Below, in pieces: positions 1-7,799 of a DNA stretch of 16,791 nucleotides. This DNA is from Candidatus Rifleibacteriota bacterium (lineage in GTDB: Bacteria > Riflebacteria > Ozemobacteria > Ozemobacterales > Ozemobacteraceae), in NCBI GenBank assembly GCA_017526725.1, contig JAFXRA010000105.1, positions 1 through 16,791 on the forward strand, written 5' to 3'. The stretch's first letter is position 1. Each line of letters opens with the position of its first letter. The translations under genes were made by a program, and so were the position numbers. The notes below the pieces were generated by a model. That model was given only the letters and a program-made list of their open reading frames with translations, did not search any database and was not told the origin of the DNA.

Positions 1-77
1 GAAACAGACATAAGAAGGCAGAAAACCAGCATAACAATGGTTATGCCTATAGAGCCTCTTTTGTTATAATTCCTCAT
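1..77 (-). CDS. GspK-like minor pseudopilin, 5' part only (cut by window edge)
   Basis: An ATG at 75-77 on the minus strand opens a frame that runs off the window after 25 codons. The peptide starts MRNYNKRG and continues S-I-G-I-T-I-V-M-L-V into a hydrophobic segment, which is a short basic leader with a prepilin-type G|S cleavage point (after residue 8) followed by a membrane helix. Position +5 of the mature protein is Thr, not Glu. GspK is the pseudopilin known to lack Glu5, and it follows GspH, I and J in secretion operons, as here. A GGAG ribosome binding site lies 6 nt upstream (84-87). The gene begins 25 nt after the stop of the preceding pseudopilin gene. It is too short here to exclude another PilX- or pilin-like protein. 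Confidence 0.7.
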   Translation of the reverse strand, partial: MRNYNKRGSIGITIVMLVFCLLMSV

Positions 78-99
78 TCCTCACTCCTAATTCCTAATT
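72..99 (-). repeat. Heptanucleotide tandem repeat carrying the start signal of the GspK-like gene
   Basis: Read on the minus strand, four adjacent 7-nt units are AATTAGG, AATTAGG, AGTGAGG and AATGAGG. The GGAG ribosome binding site spans the junction of units 2 and 3, and the ATG start lies inside unit 4. Similar heptameric short tandem repeats are known from cyanobacteria and other genomes. Here the array covers the whole translation initiation region. Confidence 0.75.
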
Positions 100-102
100 A
101 TT

Positions 103-627
103 TTATTGGACTCCTGGGGCTATCAGCACCATACTTTCGCTGCTTATGGTGTCAGAAGCTATGACCCCATCTTCATTCTCATATTCTTGTCCATTAATTT
201 GCAGAGATATTTCGAAAGTTCTGCTGGATATGCGATTTACATAAAATGCATTAACATTTCTTGCTAGGCGCATGGTTGTAGAACCGTCAACGTCTTTTGT
301 TTTAGTATATCTTATAAGAGTATTATCTAATGATAATTCGACAGTGTGTGTTGAGTTTAAATCATTTGTTTGATATCTGATTTTTTTTCTGTTTTTTCCC
401 CATGTTTTGGGATAGCTGACATTGGTAGCCTGCAAAAGATCTTGTTTTAACAATTCAAAAGTCATTCTGGAATAATTTTGAGACGAGATTTTTTCATTGC
501 CTTTTTGCCATATATTGCCGGCATATTGTACAAAAGCTAATACTGACCCCATAATCATACTCATAACTATGGTGGCTACCAGTACTTCTGTTAATGAAAA
601 CCCTTTTAGTGATTTATATTTAGTCAT
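103..627 (-). CDS. GspJ/GspI-like pseudopilin (prepilin-type protein)
   Basis: A 174-residue protein starting MTKYKSLKG|FSLTEV: a basic leader, Gly9|Phe10 prepilin peptidase site, Glu at +5 and a hydrophobic helix to about residue 35. This is the type IV pilin/type II secretion pseudopilin signature. The body (residues 36-174) is soluble and rich in Ser/Thr and Asn; the WQKGNEK segment followed by a long helix and beta-strands fits GspJ/PulJ better than the major pseudopilin. The frame is open upstream to 831, but I chose the ATG at 627 because it places the leader directly before the cleavage site and sits just behind a purine-rich GAAGAAGA stretch; an ATG at 633 is also possible. It overlaps the upstream pseudopilin gene by 8 nt, so the two are probably translationally coupled. 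The exact pseudopilin class (I or J) is an inference. Confidence 0.85.
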   Translation of the reverse strand: MTKYKSLKGFSLTEVLVATIVMSMIMGSVLAFVQYAGNIWQKGNEKISSQNYSRMTFELLKQDLLQATNVSYPKTWGKNRKKIRYQTNDLNSTHTVELSLDNTLIRYTKTKDVDGSTTMRLARNVNAFYVNRISSRTFEISLQINGQEYENEDGVIASDTISSESMVLIAPGVQ

Positions 628-1243
628 TTTCATCTTCTTCTTTGCCTTTATCGTTGTCATAATCGTTATCATCAACAGGAATAGCTTCAGAACATATGAC
701 ACCCAAAGCGTTAATATCGACAGCAACAGCAGAACTACCGTATCTAAAAATAATTCTCTGCTCGGATATTTTATTTGTTTTATCTTTGTATATAAAACCA
801 TCAGGTTGAAAATAAAAAGCTGTAATACCATTGTCTAATTCAGACAAATCAACTTCGACAGATGAATTAAATAGAATTTCTTCTTCATCTGCTATGCTAA
901 CCCAATGGGTACTATTATAAGATAATTTAGTTGAAGTAAGGGCAGTTTCGATATCAAGATTTTCATTTTCTTCCACTTCATATTTTTGAACTTTAAAAGC
1001 TTCTGCAGATGTTCCATCTTTTGAAAAAATTATTCTATTTAGGCTGTTGTCTTGTAAAGCTTGATATTTAGCTTGTCTGATATATGAGACTAAGACAGAA
1101 GCTTCTGCTTTGCATCGTTCAGCAGAATGGAAATTATTTATTGCAGGCATAGCAATACTGCTGACTATAGAAATAATGACAAGTACGCACATTATTTCTA
1201 CAACAGTAAAACCCTGTTTATTTATATTCTTAGATGGTCTCAT
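620..1243 (-). CDS. GspH-like pseudopilin with acidic C-terminal tail
   Basis: A 207-residue prepilin: leader MRPSKNINKQG (cleavage Gly11|Phe12), mature N-terminus FTVVEIM with Glu at +5, and a hydrophobic helix to about residue 33. The region after the helix (basic/Ala-rich helix with YIRQAKYQALQ, then a strand with IIFSKDG) matches the general layout of GspH/FimT pseudopilins, which cap the pseudopilus in type II secretion. The last 17 residues are almost all Asp, Glu, Asn and Lys (DDNDYDNDKGKEEDEND). This tail is unusual for the family; its codons also supply the purine-rich ribosome binding region of the next gene, which starts inside this one. First gene of the minus-strand pseudopilin operon, about 16 nt downstream of a predicted transcription start. 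Only a weak AGG-type ribosome binding site is visible. Confidence 0.85.
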   Translation of the reverse strand: MRPSKNINKQGFTVVEIMCVLVIISIVSSIAMPAINNFHSAERCKAEASVLVSYIRQAKYQALQDNSLNRIIFSKDGTSAEAFKVQKYEVEENENLDIETALTSTKLSYNSTHWVSIADEEEILFNSSVEVDLSELDNGITAFYFQPDGFIYKDKTNKISEQRIIFRYGSSAVAVDINALGVICSEAIPVDDNDYDNDKGKEEDEND

Positions 1244-1265
1244 AGCCTAATGTACCCTATTTTTA

Positions 1266-1292
1266 ATTATAGCATAAGTCTAGGGTTTTGAA
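1266..1292 (-). promoter_or_regulatory. Predicted sigma70-type promoter for the pseudopilin operon
   Basis: On the minus strand an extended -10 box TGCTATAAT lies at 1266-1274, a perfect TATAAT with the TG extension. A weak -35 TTCAAA (4 of 6 matches) lies at 1287-1292 with a 15-nt spacer. Transcription would begin near 1259, leaving a leader of about 16 nt before the ATG at 1243. Confidence 0.5.
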
Positions 1293-1298
1293 TATAGT

Positions 1299-1327
1299 TT
1301 TTCAGTATATAGGAGTGGTCGTATAGT
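1299..1327 (+). promoter_or_regulatory. Candidate promoter for the MoxR-DUF58-vWA operon
   Basis: TTTTCA at 1299-1304 and TATAGT at 1322-1327 are separated by 17 nt and match the consensus at 4 of 6 and 5 of 6 positions. Its -35 box sits 6 nt from that of the divergent pseudopilin promoter. An alternative is TTGTAA (1371-1376) with ATAAGT (1393-1398). Neither is strong, so the assignment is tentative. Confidence 0.3.
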
Positions 1328-1388
1328 GTTTGGTGGTTAGTGTTAGGTGGTGTGTATGAATAGATAGGTATTGTAAAAATATTTAATT
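1321..1388 (+). other. C-free, GT-rich leader segment
   Basis: No cytosine occurs on the plus strand across these 68 nt. The first part (about 1330-1355) is a slippery GT-rich series with words such as GTTAGTG and GTTAGGTGG, including four GG pairs arranged GGTGG ... GGTGG. It would lie in the 5' untranslated region if the 1299-1327 promoter is used. No open frame of note is present. Confidence 0.6.
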
Positions 1389-1413
1389 CATGATAAGTTT
1401 TTATCGAATTTGT

Positions 1414-1419
1414 AGGAGG
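1414..1419 (+). promoter_or_regulatory. Ribosome binding site of the MoxR gene
   Basis: A perfect AGGAGG lies 11 nt before the ATG at 1431. It is among the strongest ribosome binding sites in the window, matching the first gene of a long operon. Confidence 0.8.
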
Positions 1420-1430
1420 TCATCCTTTTT

Positions 1431-2465
1431 ATGGCAGAAGAGATAAAAGAAACTAAAGCTGTTAGTGCTCCAATAGATGAAGCAAAGGCTTTGGCTGATA
1501 TAAAGAACGTTCACAAGAAAATAATGACCGAAATAGGCAAAGTTTTTATTGGTCAGACAAAGGTCGTTGAAGAAGTTTTATATGCCTTATTTGCAAGAGG
1601 GCATGTTTTATTGATTGGGGTTCCAGGGTTAGGAAAAACCTTATTGGTAAACAGTCTTGCAAAACTTTTAGACTTGGATTTTAAGCGTGTTCAGTTTACG
1701 CCTGACTTAATGCCTAGCGATATTATAGGTACAGACATTATTGAAGAAAACACAAAGACCGGTGAACGCAATTTCCGTTTTGTGAAGGGACCTCTGTTTA
1801 CTCAGGTTTTATTGGCTGACGAAATAAACAGAACACCTCCGAAGACTCAGGCAGCTCTTTTGCAGGTTATGCAGGAAAGAAAGATAACCAGCGGTACTAC
1901 TACTTATGATGTTGAAGAGCCTTTCTTCGTTCTTGCTACTCAGAACCCGATAGAACAGGAAGGAACCTATCCGCTGCCAGAAGCTCAGTTAGACAGATTC
2001 ATGTTTAATGTTCGCCTTGAATATCCGCCCATCGAAGAAGAAATAATGATGGTTAAGGCTACTACCAGCGGCAGTATGGAAGATTTGAAACCCGTTATTA
2101 ATTCTGAAAGAATTAAAGAATTACAGGAATTGGTAAGAAGAGTTCCGGTTTCTGACAGAGTTATAAAGTATGCTGTAGCTATTGCTGAAGCAACAAGACC
2201 CAATCAGCCTAATTCCAGTGAATTTGTAAACAACTATATTACCTGGGGCGCAGGGCCTCGTGCTAGCCAGTATTTGATTCTTGGCGCAAAGGCAAGAGCT
2301 GTTCTGCAGGGCAGATACTATGTCGCCTGTGAAGATATAAGAGCCTTAGCTTCTTCTGTTCTAAGACACAGAATTATGCTTAATTTCAGTGCTGAAGCAG
2401 AAGGCATTACTCCTGACGCTGTGATTGAAAAGATTGTTAAGACTGTTCTAGAACCGGTTGGTTGA
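1431..2465 (+). CDS. moxR: MoxR-family AAA+ ATPase
   Basis: A 344-residue cytoplasmic AAA+ ATPase, normal length for MoxR proteins. Motifs in order: Walker A GVPGLGKT (residues 63-70), Walker B VLLADEINR (126-134), sensor 1 LATQNP (168-173), arginine-finger region EAQLDRF (184-190) and sensor 2 GAGPRASQ (273-280). The C-terminal helical lid follows (about 230-340). MoxR ATPases act as chaperone-like remodellers that work with vWA-domain proteins, and genes for three of these follow directly. It is the first gene of the operon, with a strong ribosome binding site, and the DUF58 gene starts 5 nt after its stop. The N-terminal 20 residues are Ala/Glu/Lys-rich and probably disordered. All catalytic motifs look intact, so it should be an active ATPase; its substrate cannot be deduced. 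Confidence 0.95.
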   Translation: MAEEIKETKAVSAPIDEAKALADIKNVHKKIMTEIGKVFIGQTKVVEEVLYALFARGHVLLIGVPGLGKTLLVNSLAKLLDLDFKRVQFTPDLMPSDIIGTDIIEENTKTGERNFRFVKGPLFTQVLLADEINRTPPKTQAALLQVMQERKITSGTTTYDVEEPFFVLATQNPIEQEGTYPLPEAQLDRFMFNVRLEYPPIEEEIMMVKATTSGSMEDLKPVINSERIKELQELVRRVPVSDRVIKYAVAIAEATRPNQPNSSEFVNNYITWGAGPRASQYLILGAKARAVLQGRYYVACEDIRALASSVLRHRIMLNFSAEAEGITPDAVIEKIVKTVLEPVG

Positions 2466-2470
2466 TATAA

Positions 2471-3382
2471 ATGGATAAAACCCGTAAGATATCCAGATTT
2501 CTAGATCCAGAACTTCTGGCGTCTTTATCAAATCTGGAAATAAAGGCCAGAACTGTTGTCGAAGGCATGATAGAAGGACAGCATAAAAGCCCTTTTAAAG
2601 GCTTTAATGTTGAATTTTCAGAATACAGACAATATGTTCCCGGTGACCCTTTAAAAGACATAGACTGGAAAGTTTATGGTCGAACAGACAAGTATTATAT
2701 AAAAGAACATGAACAGGAAACTAACCTTTCAGGCTATATGATACTTGATACTAGCGGTTCTATGGCTTATAAAGGCGCTGGCAGTATGAGCAAACTTGAT
2801 TATGCTTCTACTCTTGCTGCTTCTCTTTCTTATTTAATGTTGAGACAGCAGGATTCTGTCGGCTTGTTAACTTTTGCAGACGGCATAAGCAAGATTATCA
2901 GACCTAAGACGGGAATTGCTCATTTAAAGACTATTTGTAATGAACTTGATGGTATCAAGGCCACAGACAAGACTAATATAGGTGAAAGCCTCGATGTTGT
3001 CGGCCAGACCATGAAGAAGAGAGGCATTTTTGTAATGTTTTCCGACTTGATGGATGATGCTGACATTATTATAAATAAGCTGAGACAGCTTAAGAGCAGA
3101 CGTCATGAAATAGTTTTATATCATGTATTAGACAGCGATGAAATCCGGTTTCCATTTGACGATATGACCATTTTTAAAGATTTGGAAGACAAATCAGAAA
3201 TAACTACTGATGCTTTTTCTCTTCGCAATGAGTATTTAAACAGAATTAAGCAGATGATTAACACATTCAGGTCAGCTTTAAGAAAATCTGGTATAGATTA
3301 CTTGCTTGCCAATACATCTATGCCTTTGGAAGCGAATATAAGAAGCTTCTTTACTCGCCGTCAGGCTGTTATGGAAAGGTAA
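2471..3382 (+). CDS. DUF58 domain protein with intact vWA (MIDAS) fold
   Basis: A 303-residue protein with no membrane segment or signal peptide, so probably cytoplasmic. The DUF58 signature is plain: EYRQYVPGDPLKDIDWKVYG (residues 51-70), followed by YYIKEHEQET. The vWA-like half begins at about residue 85 with the metal site D-T-S-G-S (93-97), a second MIDAS element DKTNIGES (166-173) and an acidic turn FSDLMDD (190-196). DUF58 proteins almost always sit next to moxR and are thought to be its partner or adaptor. The gene lies 5 nt after moxR and 5 nt before the BatA-type gene. The ribosome binding site is poor, suggesting translational coupling to moxR. Length and motif set are normal for the family. 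Confidence 0.93.
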   Translation: MDKTRKISRFLDPELLASLSNLEIKARTVVEGMIEGQHKSPFKGFNVEFSEYRQYVPGDPLKDIDWKVYGRTDKYYIKEHEQETNLSGYMILDTSGSMAYKGAGSMSKLDYASTLAASLSYLMLRQQDSVGLLTFADGISKIIRPKTGIAHLKTICNELDGIKATDKTNIGESLDVVGQTMKKRGIFVMFSDLMDDADIIINKLRQLKSRRHEIVLYHVLDSDEIRFPFDDMTIFKDLEDKSEITTDAFSLRNEYLNRIKQMINTFRSALRKSGIDYLLANTSMPLEANIRSFFTRRQAVMER

Positions 3383-3387
3383 AGAAG

Positions 3388-5526
3388 ATGAATTTTGCTA
3401 GTCCATGGTTTTTGCTGGGTCTTGCTGGGATTGCGGTTCCTATATGGCTGCACCTGTATTTTAAGAAGACTCCAATAATAAAAGATTTCCCAAGCTTGCG
3501 TCTTATAATGAAGTCTGTGGAATATCTTTCACGCCAGAAAAAGATTCGCAACCTGCTTTTGATGGTTATGCGCATAGTGCTGCTTTTCTTAGCGGTTATG
3601 GCTTTGGCAAGACCTTTTATCGGGCAGAGTGCCGGGGCAGGTGTTTCTTCATCTGCGCCAACAGCCTTTGTTATTTTGTTAGATAATTCTATGTCTATGG
3701 GAAGTACCTATCAAGGGGTTTCAGTATTCAATACTGCTCGTGCAAGAGCTTTAGACATATTAGACCAGATGAATCCTTCTGATAAAGCCACTGTAGGTTT
3801 TATCAACGAACCAGGCGGTCTTGTATTCCCTCAGTTAACCTGGGATAAAGAGGCTTTAAGACAGAGTATCAGTAATGCAAAACTGACTTCTGCTGGAACT
3901 GATTTAGCCTCGTCTTTATTGCCTGCCTTAGAACTTCTGGTTCCGCTCACAGGCTATAGAAGAACGATATATGTTGTAACAGATATGACAGAATCTGCAT
4001 GGAAGCCTTTTGTTGAAAGGTATGACCTGGAAAGAATAGACAAGGGCATTGATCTGGTAATGGTTCCTGTTGGCGGAACTACACCTGATAATATGGCTGT
4101 AACAGGTTTTGAAGCTGATGCTTCAGTTGTAATGCTTGGCCGCAAAGTGCCTTTAAAAGTAACTGTTGCTAATTATACAAACAAAAAACAGACAGCAAAA
4201 ATAAGCATTTCAATTAATGGCGAACGCCGTTTGGGCACAGAAGTAGAAATTGAAGCAAACAGCGAAAAGATTTCCACTTTAGAATGTTCTTTTTCCAAGA
4301 CGGGTATGAATCATCTTGAAGCATCAATACAGAACGATGCTATGCCTTCTGATGACCAGAGACACATGGCTTTAAGAGTGTTTGAACCCTGTAAGGTATT
4401 GCTGATTAAGCCAGAAAATGCAGGGCAAACAGAAAACAACGATGATATTTTCATTAAATTTGCTTTGAATCCGCTGAATAGGACAAAGGAAAATATTTTT
4501 ATCGTTGAATCGCGCTTAACAAGCGAAATTACAAATGCAGAGCCTTCAAATTATTCTGCTGTTATTCTGCTTAATCAAAGACATCTGCCAGAAGCTTTTA
4601 TCAAGAAGCTTTCGGAATATATGCTTGCTGGCGGCAATATTATTACATTCCTTGGTGATAGAGTTGAACCAGACTGGTATAACAAGCATCTTTCAGATGA
4701 TTTAGGCGGCGGTTATCTGCTTCCTGCAAGAATATTCAAGAGAGTAGGAAATTCTGTCAGCAAAGCTGTGGGCTATCAGCTTACCGATATAGATTTGGGG
4801 CATCCTGCTTTCGGTATTTTCGCTAAAGACGGAAACGGTGACCCCAGCAGAGCTAAGATTTATGAATTTTTCCAGGTTAGACCTAATCCGACAGCTATGC
4901 TGTTATGTAGAATGAGTCATGGTTTGCCTGGCATAATAGAAGAAAAAAGAGGCCGCGGCCGTTCAATGCTGGTAACCTTTACCGCAGACAACCGCTGGTC
5001 TGATTGGCCGATAAAGCCTACCTGGCTGCCGTTCTTGCATCAGGCTCTTATTGCTATGGTAACAGCTAATGATTTAACGATAAATGGCGCCAGACCTGGA
5101 ATGCCTATTTCCGCAACTCTGAATGCCGGTGCAGATGATAAGGTTATTTTGAAACACCCTGATGGAAAGCAGGAACAGATAGATAATCTTACTGCTGCCA
5201 AGGGAATTCTGCATTTTACAACAAGAAATACAGATTTACCTGGTTATTATGAGTTGATTGTGGGGAAAAAGCTTGTCAGTGCTTTTGCTGTTAATCCGCC
5301 ACCTGAAGAAAGCTATTTAGCCCGCATGAATCTTAGAAAAATACCTAGATTTATTCCGCTTGAACAAGAAGTTGGCAAAGGTAAATCAGTAAAAGAAAAG
5401 GTTACTATATTGCGAGACGGTTATGATTTAAGCGGCTTAGCTATATGGCTTCTGTTATTACTTGCATTGGTTGAAGGCTTTTTTGCCAACAAGCCAATAG
5501 AAAAGAAGGCTGCCAATGCTATATAA
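3388..5526 (+). CDS. BatA-type membrane protein with periplasmic vWA and GATase-like domains
   Basis: A 712-residue membrane protein. Residues 1-77 form the BatA N-terminal double-transmembrane domain: helix 5-25, a Lys/Arg-rich loop (26-57) that should stay in the cytoplasm, helix 58-76. A vWA domain follows (about 92-230) with all three metal-site elements: D-N-S-M-S (99-103), Thr171 in AGTD and Asp199 in VVTD. Residues 245-330 look like a CARDB/Ig-type beta domain. Residues 335-560 resemble a GATase1/Rossmann fold, with CKVLLIKPE at the start and LAGGNIITFLGD (413-424), but I see no convincing nucleophile Cys. A last helix (about 682-700) ends in a KK-containing tail, so the bulk is periplasmic. 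It is longer than classic BatA (about 330 residues) because of the extra domains. The next gene overlaps its end by 11 nt. Confidence 0.88.
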   Translation: MNFASPWFLLGLAGIAVPIWLHLYFKKTPIIKDFPSLRLIMKSVEYLSRQKKIRNLLLMVMRIVLLFLAVMALARPFIGQSAGAGVSSSAPTAFVILLDNSMSMGSTYQGVSVFNTARARALDILDQMNPSDKATVGFINEPGGLVFPQLTWDKEALRQSISNAKLTSAGTDLASSLLPALELLVPLTGYRRTIYVVTDMTESAWKPFVERYDLERIDKGIDLVMVPVGGTTPDNMAVTGFEADASVVMLGRKVPLKVTVANYTNKKQTAKISISINGERRLGTEVEIEANSEKISTLECSFSKTGMNHLEASIQNDAMPSDDQRHMALRVFEPCKVLLIKPENAGQTENNDDIFIKFALNPLNRTKENIFIVESRLTSEITNAEPSNYSAVILLNQRHLPEAFIKKLSEYMLAGGNIITFLGDRVEPDWYNKHLSDDLGGGYLLPARIFKRVGNSVSKAVGYQLTDIDLGHPAFGIFAKDGNGDPSRAKIYEFFQVRPNPTAMLLCRMSHGLPGIIEEKRGRGRSMLVTFTADNRWSDWPIKPTWLPFLHQALIAMVTANDLTINGARPGMPISATLNAGADDKVILKHPDGKQEQIDNLTAAKGILHFTTRNTDLPGYYELIVGKKLVSAFAVNPPPEESYLARMNLRKIPRFIPLEQEVGKGKSVKEKVTILRDGYDLSGLAIWLLLLLALVEGFFANKPIEKKAANAI

Positions 5527-7798
5527 TTTATTGAACTTTTTAGGCTTAGATGCAGGCTCAATCAGAAGTATCAGTTCCGTAATGATACATTTTTCATGGG
5601 GCTGGGCAGGTTTTGTTCTTGCTATGCTGGCTGTACTGCCAATCGCCTGGTTTACATACCGTTTTGAAGGAAAAAGCGTAAAAGAAAGCACAAAAAGAAA
5701 ACTCCTGACTTTAAGAATCGTTTGGCTTGTGCTGGTTTGTTTCTTACTTACAGGACCAACCCTTGTGGTGTCTGGCTGGGTTCCGCTTCAGAACAGACTT
5801 GCTGTAATGTTGGATACTTCTAAGAGTATGAGCATTAAGGATGGTAATGAAACACGTTTTGACAAGGTTTCAAAAATAGTTCAAAGCGGTTTAATAAAGA
5901 AACTGGAAAAGAAGACCGGCATTTACTCGGATGTTTTCGCTTTTGCAGAAAATGTTACTCCTATTTCTCCGGCAGAAATTGAAAAATTCAATTTAAAACC
6001 TGATGGAAATCAGACTGCAATTAGTTCAGGTATTAAAAATGTTGTTTCCCATCTGGGTGAAGGCAATTTGTTAGGTGTAATAATGCTTACCGACGGTGTT
6101 AACACTATAGGCGAAAATCCTCAGAATGTGCTTTCGTCTATGAGAACACCGGTTTATTTCGTTGCGCCCGGCCGTGGAGGAAGTGTTACAGACTATGCTC
6201 TGTTTATTCCTAAGCCGCCGGCTTTCGGTTATTTGAATTCTAACTTAAGAGTTAGAGGCGAAGTTTCTGCCCGTATTACAGGAAATGACGAATCCAAAGA
6301 AAAGATTGATGTTAAGATTACAAAAGATGGTGAACCTTTTGAAACTATTCCTGTAGAAGTTACGGGAAACGGCACTAGGGTGCCATTCAGTTTTAATATT
6401 CCCTGCAAAGAAGAAGGAAGCTTTAAGTTTGAGGTAGAAATACCCAGCGTAAAAGATGAATTGACTGAAGAAAACAATAAAACAGCCTTTTTATTAAAAG
6501 TTGTTAGAGAACGTTTAAATGTTCTGGCTCTCAGCGGTGCGCCCAACTGGGATATGAAGTTCATTACAAACGCTTTGGCCGGCGACCCTAACGCTTCGTT
6601 GACTCACTGGGCTAAAGTAATGGATAACAGATGGGTTTGTTCCAAAGACTTTGAAGTAAAAAGCGGAACTTCGGAACCAAAATTCGATGAAGAAATAAAA
6701 GAAGCTGATATTGTTATTTTATGCGGTATTCCACATTCTTATATTAAGAAATATGAATCAGATTTAATTAAGCGTTTGGAATCAGGAAAGCTTGGTCTTT
6801 TGATAATGCCTTCCTGGATGAGCCTTACTCAGCTTGGTTATAAAGGAACAGAACTGGCAAATATTCTGCCTGTAACGGTTGGAGATGAAACTTGGCGTGG
6901 AACATCAGGAAATATGCTGCTTCCTGCTATGGAAACATCTTACTCTTTCTTGAATTTGGCTGATGACCCCATAGAAAACAGCGCTTTAATGTCTACTCTG
7001 CCTAAATTTGATGGTATTTACGAATATGAATCTATTAAACAGGGTGCTGAAGTCTTGTTGACTTCGACTGTTATGGGAAGCAAGACAAAATTGCCTTTTA
7101 TGCTGCGAACCAGAGCTGGCTTAGGTAATATTATTATGATTAATGGCGGTCCTTTGTGGCCCATAGGTCTTAGACTGGCTAATTCAGAAAGAGGCTTTAG
7201 TGTTTATGCCGGTATGATTATTAACATGCTGAAGTGGCTTGTTAATCGCCGTGAAGATGCTCAGGTGAGCATAGAACTTGCCAATTCCCGCGGTTATGTT
7301 GGAACCTCATCTGTAGTAAAGGTCTGGGTATCAGATAACAGACATAATCTGATGCAAAATGCCAGAGTAATACTGAATATTAGCGGTGAAAAGGGAGAAA
7401 GCTATAACCTGGTATGTGTAGAAACATCTGAAGCCGGCTGCTATGAGAGCGCTTTTATTCCAGCTTCAAGAGGACTTCATACCATAGAAGCAAGAGCAAG
7501 CTATCAGGGTAAGGAACTTGGCAGTTCAAAAGCTGAACTGCTTGTTGAAACGCCTACTGCTGAATTTGATAATCCGGTTATTAAGACTGATGTTATGGAA
7601 GCTATAGCCAAAGAAACAGGCGGTTTGATGGTCTATGACGATGAAGTAGATAAGCTTATAAGCTCCTTGAATTCTGTTCCTGGGAAAAAGCTTGAAAGCA
7701 AGAGTATCGATTTAAGAGATTGCTGGCTGCTGCTTATTTTGATTATTCTGCTGCCTTGTTTGGAATGGTATTTCCGCAGAATGGGAGGTCTTTCTTAA
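5516..7798 (+). CDS. Second membrane vWA protein with a GATase1-like domain
   Basis: A 760-residue protein with the same membrane plan as its upstream neighbour: helices at about 29-47 and 66-86 joined by a basic cytoplasmic loop, a large periplasmic part, and a helix at about 735-752 followed by YFRRMGG. The vWA domain (about 94-225) has D-T-S-K-S (100-104), Thr167 in NQTA and Asp193 in MLTDG, so its metal site is intact. Residues 230-330 form Ig-like beta segments. From about 332 (RERLNVLALSGAPNWD) to 590 lies a GATase1-like fold of the type often labelled 'glutamine amidotransferase' in planctomycete vWA proteins; where the nucleophile elbow would be expected it reads LLIMPSWMS, with no Cys. 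The start at 5516 overlaps the upstream stop by 11 nt and has an AAGG-type ribosome binding site; a later ATG at residue 23 is possible. Probably works with the preceding vWA protein. Confidence 0.85.
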   Translation: MLYNLLNFLGLDAGSIRSISSVMIHFSWGWAGFVLAMLAVLPIAWFTYRFEGKSVKESTKRKLLTLRIVWLVLVCFLLTGPTLVVSGWVPLQNRLAVMLDTSKSMSIKDGNETRFDKVSKIVQSGLIKKLEKKTGIYSDVFAFAENVTPISPAEIEKFNLKPDGNQTAISSGIKNVVSHLGEGNLLGVIMLTDGVNTIGENPQNVLSSMRTPVYFVAPGRGGSVTDYALFIPKPPAFGYLNSNLRVRGEVSARITGNDESKEKIDVKITKDGEPFETIPVEVTGNGTRVPFSFNIPCKEEGSFKFEVEIPSVKDELTEENNKTAFLLKVVRERLNVLALSGAPNWDMKFITNALAGDPNASLTHWAKVMDNRWVCSKDFEVKSGTSEPKFDEEIKEADIVILCGIPHSYIKKYESDLIKRLESGKLGLLIMPSWMSLTQLGYKGTELANILPVTVGDETWRGTSGNMLLPAMETSYSFLNLADDPIENSALMSTLPKFDGIYEYESIKQGAEVLLTSTVMGSKTKLPFMLRTRAGLGNIIMINGGPLWPIGLRLANSERGFSVYAGMIINMLKWLVNRREDAQVSIELANSRGYVGTSSVVKVWVSDNRHNLMQNARVILNISGEKGESYNLVCVETSEAGCYESAFIPASRGLHTIEARASYQGKELGSSKAELLVETPTAEFDNPVIKTDVMEAIAKETGGLMVYDDEVDKLISSLNSVPGKKLESKSIDLRDCWLLLILIILLPCLEWYFRRMGGLS

Positions 7799-7799
7799 A

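Noticed and set aside
628..831. Long N-terminal extension (68 residues) of the GspJ/I-like pseudopilin frame
   Set aside because: It overlaps the upstream pseudopilin gene and would bury the prepilin leader inside the protein; the ATG at 627 gives a normal 9-residue leader.
497..838. Plus-strand 113-residue frame opposite the pseudopilins
   Set aside because: It lies antisense to two genes with clear prepilin signatures, has an odd composition and no ribosome binding site.
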